From assembly GCA_044360285.1 (NCBI GenBank), contig JBIKKP010000002.1, positions 1 through 63,210 of the forward strand: 63,210 nt of DNA, read 5' to 3'. Made by a program: the position numbers and the translations under genes. Of this stretch, positions 60,308 through 63,210 are shown piece after piece; within the stretch, counting starts at the first letter, position 1, and every line of letters starts with the position of its first letter. The stretch is from UBA2645 sp044360285 (GTDB lineage Bacteria > Pseudomonadota > Alphaproteobacteria > Rickettsiales > UBA1997). The notes below the pieces were generated by a model. It was not told where the DNA came from and did no database searches. It worked only from the letters and a program-made list of their open reading frames with translations.

Positions 60308-60318
60308 AAAATTAGAAA

Positions 60319-61371
60319 ATGAAAAAACCTCTCAAAGCTTTCACACTGCTAGAACTATCAATGGTCCTGGTTGTTGTTGCCATCATAATTTCCACTTCAT
60401 TTTCCGCCTTTAATAAAAGCAGCGCACAAAAGACAAAAATCAGCAAAGATAAAATTGAAGAGCTCTATAAAGCCTTCAGCGCCTATGTCAAAAGCTATGG
60501 ACGCCTGCCTTGCCCATCATCAATTCTGCTGACAAAAGGTAATGCCAATTATGGCAAAGAAGTCACCTGCAACTATAACCTGGGCTCGCCAACACTTTCC
60601 AGCCCGGTTGGAATTTGGCAATCAAGCAACAACAGTAATTTGATTTACGGCGGCGTTCCAATCAAAGAACTTGGGCTTTCGCCGGATATGGCTGAAGATG
60701 AATTCGGCAATAAAATTGCTTATTTCGTTTTGAAAGATCTGACCACCAAAAACACTTTCGATTCTTTAGTGAACGTTGGCAACGGCCAAGGCAACAGCTA
60801 CAACGCTGGCGATGCTGCTGACGATAATCGCATTCGCATTCACGAAAGAAATAACAGCAACGTAAAACGCGCAACCGCAAGTGCGGTTTTGGTGTTGATG
60901 AGCTATGGCGCCAACGGCTTTTGCGCCTATCCAAAAAATTCTGCGACCAGAAATGCTTCTGCAACTGACGCCGACGAAGCCTTTAACTGCGCGCCTTACT
61001 CAACTTCCGGCACTTCCAACTTTTACAATTACAACTATTCAAGCAGCCTCTTTCCATTCATGGCGCAATCAAATAGCGACGCTTTTGACGACATCGTTCT
61101 TTTCAAAAGCAGGCAGCAACTTGTTAACGATTCTAAATACTTTCCAACCCCCGCCTGCAGCGAAGATTTTTTTGAAATCATCACTTACGGCGCCACAACA
61201 AAAACTTATTACTGGCGCGGCGATTCAACTTTAGGTGAAGAAGACCTTGGCGTTTCAGCCACCGCCTGCCCTTCTGGTTATAATTCTGGTGCTTACGCCG
61301 GCCCAACAAAAAAATGCGGCGAACTACGTAGATGGCGCAGCGGCGTGGATAGCGGGTGCGTGGAGAATTAA
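60319..61371 (+). CDS. Type IV prepilin-like protein 3
   Basis: The third paralog, 350 residues, 11 bases after copy 2. The N terminus KAFTLLELSMVLVVVAIIIS again fits a prepilin, with Ala at -1 and Glu at +5. RLPCPSS, LGLSPDMAEDEFGNKIAYFV, DDIVLFKSRQQLVND and the tail CPSGYNSG-KKCGELRRW-C are shared. It is the most diverged copy and has two more cysteines (NGFCAYPK and AFNCAPYS), eight in all, suggesting one extra disulfide. It closes the apparent dapE-pgpA-prepilin run. Confidence 0.78.
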   Translation: MKKPLKAFTLLELSMVLVVVAIIISTSFSAFNKSSAQKTKISKDKIEELYKAFSAYVKSYGRLPCPSSILLTKGNANYGKEVTCNYNLGSPTLSSPVGIWQSSNNSNLIYGGVPIKELGLSPDMAEDEFGNKIAYFVLKDLTTKNTFDSLVNVGNGQGNSYNAGDAADDNRIRIHERNNSNVKRATASAVLVLMSYGANGFCAYPKNSATRNASATDADEAFNCAPYSTSGTSNFYNYNYSSSLFPFMAQSNSDAFDDIVLFKSRQQLVNDSKYFPTPACSEDFFEIITYGATTKTYYWRGDSTLGEEDLGVSATACPSGYNSGAYAGPTKKCGELRRWRSGVDSGCVEN

Positions 61372-61394
61372 GCTTTGTTAGATCATCTCTCGCC

Positions 61395-61440
61395 GCTCAG
61401 GCGGGGTTGTAAAACCCGCCCAAGCATTGAACTGACATTA
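61395..61440. repeat. Palindromic element family C, diverged unit
   Basis: The hairpin GGCGGGGTT/AACCCCGCC-like (61399-61421, GGCGGGGTTGTAAAACCCGC closed by CC) is followed by AAGCATTGAACTGAC, recalling the TGTTCATG tail of other units. It lies in the 164-base gap between the prepilin run and nuoH. Confidence 0.65.
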
Positions 61441-61535
61441 GCAAGTAAGTACTAATCGAAAATTGACTTTGCTAAAAACACTTTCGATAAAGAGCTCATA
61501 AATTCCCTCTCAAATTTCATAAAGAATCGACTTCA

Positions 61536-62546
61536 ATGGAGCAGCTTTTCTCGCAATATCTTGAGCTTTTTTTGACTCAAATTTTGCCGCTACTTGGAAA
61601 AATTTTACTGATCGTTTTGCCGCTGCTTGGCGCCGTTGCTTACCTCACCTTGATGGAACGCAAAGTCATCGCCGCCATGCAATTACGCAAAGGGCCAAAC
61701 GTGGTTGGCCCTTTTGGACTTTTGCAGCCGCTTGCTGATGGGCTTAAACTTATGCTTAAAGAAGTCATCCTTCCTGCTCAGGCCAATAAAGCTCTCTTTT
61801 TACTTGCCCCAATTATCACCTTTGTCCTTGCTATGATTGGCTGGGCAGTGATTCCGTTTTCTGAAACTTTCGTTGTTGCCGATCTTAACGTTGGTGTCAC
61901 TTACTTGCTTGCCAGCTCATCGCTTGGAATTTATGGCATCATCATTGCCGGCTGGGCAAGTAATTCAAAATATGCATTCCTTGGCGCAATCCGCTCTTCG
62001 GCGCAAATGATTTCCTACGAAGTTTCTATTGGCCTCATCATTATTTCTGTAGTGCTTCTTGCGGGCTCGCTGAACCTTTCCGATATTGTTTTAGCGCAAA
62101 AAGAATTATGGTTCGTTTTGCCATGTTTCCCAATGTTTGTGCTGTTTTTCATTTCCGCACTCGCCGAAACAAATCGCCACCCCTTTGACCTTCCAGAAGC
62201 AGAATCCGAGCTTGTTGCGGGCTATAACGTTGAATATAGCTCAATGCCATTTTCGATGTTTTTTCTTGGCGAATATGCCAACATGATTTTGATTTCTGCC
62301 TTCGCTTCAATCCTTTTCCTTGGCGGCTGGCTGCCAATTTACGACAATGCATTTTGCAACGCGATTCCTGGATTTATCTGGCTTTCGGCAAAAATTTTCT
62401 TCTTACTTTTTTGCTTCATTTGGGTTCGCGCAACTTTGCCAAGATATCGTTATGATCAATTGATGCGTCTGGGTTGGAAAGTCTTCTTGCCTACATCGCT
62501 TCTTTTTGTCGTCATCACTGCCACTTATGTAGTTTACTTCAAATAA
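61536..62546 (+). CDS. nuoH: NADH-quinone oxidoreductase subunit H
   Basis: A membrane subunit of respiratory complex I that forms much of the quinone chamber. The 336 residues have eight helices and the conserved blocks MERKVIAAMQLRKGPNVVGP, LLQPLADGLKLMLKE, ETNRHPFDLPEAESELVAGY and NVEYSSMPFSMFF. It opens the visible part of a nuo operon continuing with nuoI (one base after its stop) and nuoJ. The 5' genes of the usual operon (nuoA-G) are not directly upstream; prepilin genes are there instead, so the operon is split in this genome. Confidence 0.97.
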   Translation: MEQLFSQYLELFLTQILPLLGKILLIVLPLLGAVAYLTLMERKVIAAMQLRKGPNVVGPFGLLQPLADGLKLMLKEVILPAQANKALFLLAPIITFVLAMIGWAVIPFSETFVVADLNVGVTYLLASSSLGIYGIIIAGWASNSKYAFLGAIRSSAQMISYEVSIGLIIISVVLLAGSLNLSDIVLAQKELWFVLPCFPMFVLFFISALAETNRHPFDLPEAESELVAGYNVEYSSMPFSMFFLGEYANMILISAFASILFLGGWLPIYDNAFCNAIPGFIWLSAKIFFLLFCFIWVRATLPRYRYDQLMRLGWKVFLPTSLLFVVITATYVVYFK

Positions 62547-62547
62547 C

Positions 62548-63033
62548 ATGAAATTTTTACGCATCGCCAAAGCTTTTTTGCTTAAAGAAATTTTCTACGG
62601 CCACTTGATGACCCTGCGTTATTTCTTTAAAAAGCCGATCACCATCAACTATCCATACGAAAAAGGGCCAGTAAGCCCGCGCTTCCGCGGCGAACACGCT
62701 TTGCGCCGCTATCCAAATGGTGAAGAACGCTGCATCGCTTGTAAACTTTGTGAAGCAATTTGCCCAGCACAAGCAATCACCATCGAAGCCGAAGAGCGTG
62801 AAGATGGCAGTCGTCGCACCACAAAATATGACATCGATATGATGAAATGCATTTATTGCGGATTGTGCCAAGAGGCCTGCCCGGTTGATGCCATCGTTGA
62901 ATCACCAAATTTTGAGTTTGCCACCGAAACACGCGGCGAGCTTTACTACAATAAAGAAAAACTTTTGGCCAATGGCGATCGCTACGAATACGCGCTTCGC
63001 CAATCAATTGAAGCAGACGTAAAACATCGTTAA
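62548..63033 (+). CDS. nuoI: NADH-quinone oxidoreductase subunit I
   Basis: The complex I subunit carrying clusters N6a and N6b. The 161 residues include the family stretch YPYEKGPVSPRFRGEHALRR and two 4Fe-4S motifs, CIACKLCEAICP and CIYCGLCQEACP, each with four cysteines. The length equals that of alphaproteobacterial and mitochondrial (TYKY) homologues. It lies between nuoH and nuoJ with one-base spacing on each side. Confidence 0.97.
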   Translation: MKFLRIAKAFLLKEIFYGHLMTLRYFFKKPITINYPYEKGPVSPRFRGEHALRRYPNGEERCIACKLCEAICPAQAITIEAEEREDGSRRTTKYDIDMMKCIYCGLCQEACPVDAIVESPNFEFATETRGELYYNKEKLLANGDRYEYALRQSIEADVKHR

Positions 63034-63034
63034 T

Positions 63035-63210
63035 ATGACTTTCAGCATTTTCCTTTTTTATCTTTTCTCTTTTGTTTTGATCTCTTCAGCCCTTGTGGTT
63101 GTAAGTGCCAGAAACATGGTGCATTCGGTAATGTTTTTGGTTCTAGCCTTCCTAAACGCCGCCGCACTTTTTGTTTTGCTTGGTGCAGAATTTTTGGCGA
63201 TGCTCTTAAT
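63035..63210 (+). CDS. nuoJ: NADH-quinone oxidoreductase subunit J, 3'-truncated by window edge
   Basis: The first 58 residues of a complex I membrane subunit. MTFSIFLFYLFSFVLISSAL begins the first helix. ARNMVHSVMFLVLAFLNAAA and LFVLLGAEFLAMLL match the conserved NuoJ start, where a helix of the quinone-linked proton path lies. It begins one base after the nuoI stop. The rest lies beyond the window. Confidence 0.93.
   Translation, partial: MTFSIFLFYLFSFVLISSALVVVSARNMVHSVMFLVLAFLNAAALFVLLGAEFLAMLL

Noticed and set aside
58185..61371. Sushi (CCP) domain at the prepilin C termini
   Set aside because: The order C, Gly, Trp, C looks somewhat like a CCP end, but the first half and the four-Cys spacing do not fit; treated as an unrelated small disulfide module.
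1..63210. tRNA, rRNA or CRISPR loci
   Set aside because: Intergenic regions were read for T-loop motifs (GGTTCGA-like) and regularly spaced repeats. None gave a cloverleaf with tRNA features or a repeat-spacer series. The four-stem palindromes are not tRNAs: no T-loop, no CCA-adjacent acceptor, and an inverted outer stem of 11 bases.

Overview
The window looks like part of the chromosome of an alphaproteobacterium related to Rickettsiales. It is moderately AT-rich. The evidence is an F0 ATP synthase cluster (a, c, b', b) separate from F1, a eukaryote-like isoleucyl-tRNA synthetase close to the rickettsial type, a Rickettsia-type isocitrate dehydrogenase with a C-terminal extension, an ankyrin protein, an autotransporter, and many palindromic repeats, one of them inserted in frame in a coding gene. 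Unlike classical Rickettsia it keeps hom, asd and dapE, an intact spoT, LPS and lipoprotein genes, a TonB receptor and a LuxI-like protein. It is therefore a less reduced and probably host-associated lineage. Family placement is inference; no rRNA or tRNA gene was seen.

Layout. 1-6.0 kb is an accessory island: the 3' part of a LysR regulator, a GIY-YIG/DUF4357 nuclease, a methyltransferase with an N-terminal PD-(D/E)XK domain (BcgI-like), an HsdS subunit, and a half-S protein with a possibly HEPN-like tail. 6.4-12.2 kb has an acidic hypothetical protein, an NADP-type icd, a small GIY-YIG gene between two near-identical palindromic repeats, and an autotransporter. 12.4-19.7 kb (minus strand) is the operon hom-glyS-alkC-ppdK. 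19.8-22.9 kb is a remarkable ileS carrying three inserted segments, among them a cloverleaf palindrome and a DUF559 nuclease cassette, with a shortened C terminus. 23-32.8 kb holds asd, lpxB, an ankyrin protein ending in a CaaX-like box, a D,D-carboxypeptidase, a TpsB transporter, rpoZ-spoT and two envelope proteins. 32.9-37.4 kb is atpB-atpE-b'-b-pheT. 37.4-45.2 kb has ispH and a signalling block: HPt, YfiR-like, TonB receptor, LuxI-like synthase, and a divergent hybrid histidine kinase. 45.3-50.8 kb is two tandem GT-C-like membrane proteins and lnt. 50.9-58.2 kb has a second icd, mscS, secF, rpsT, serS, dapE and pgpA. 58.2-61.4 kb is three tandem cysteine-rich prepilin-like proteins. The window ends in nuoH-nuoI-nuoJ.

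How it fits together. Housekeeping operons (translation, PEP/pyruvate conversion, Asp-family amino acids, lipid A, lipoproteins, ATP synthase, complex I) alternate with surface and interaction genes and with at least four palindromic repeat families. The most distinctive signal is the pairing of palindromes with small stand-alone nucleases (a GIY-YIG gene between family A copies, a DUF559 gene between family B copies), and the ability of these elements to sit in frame inside ileS. The second is the 38.4-45.2 kb block, which could link an acyl-HSL-like signal, an outer-membrane receptor, a periplasmic YfiR-like protein and a phosphorelay.
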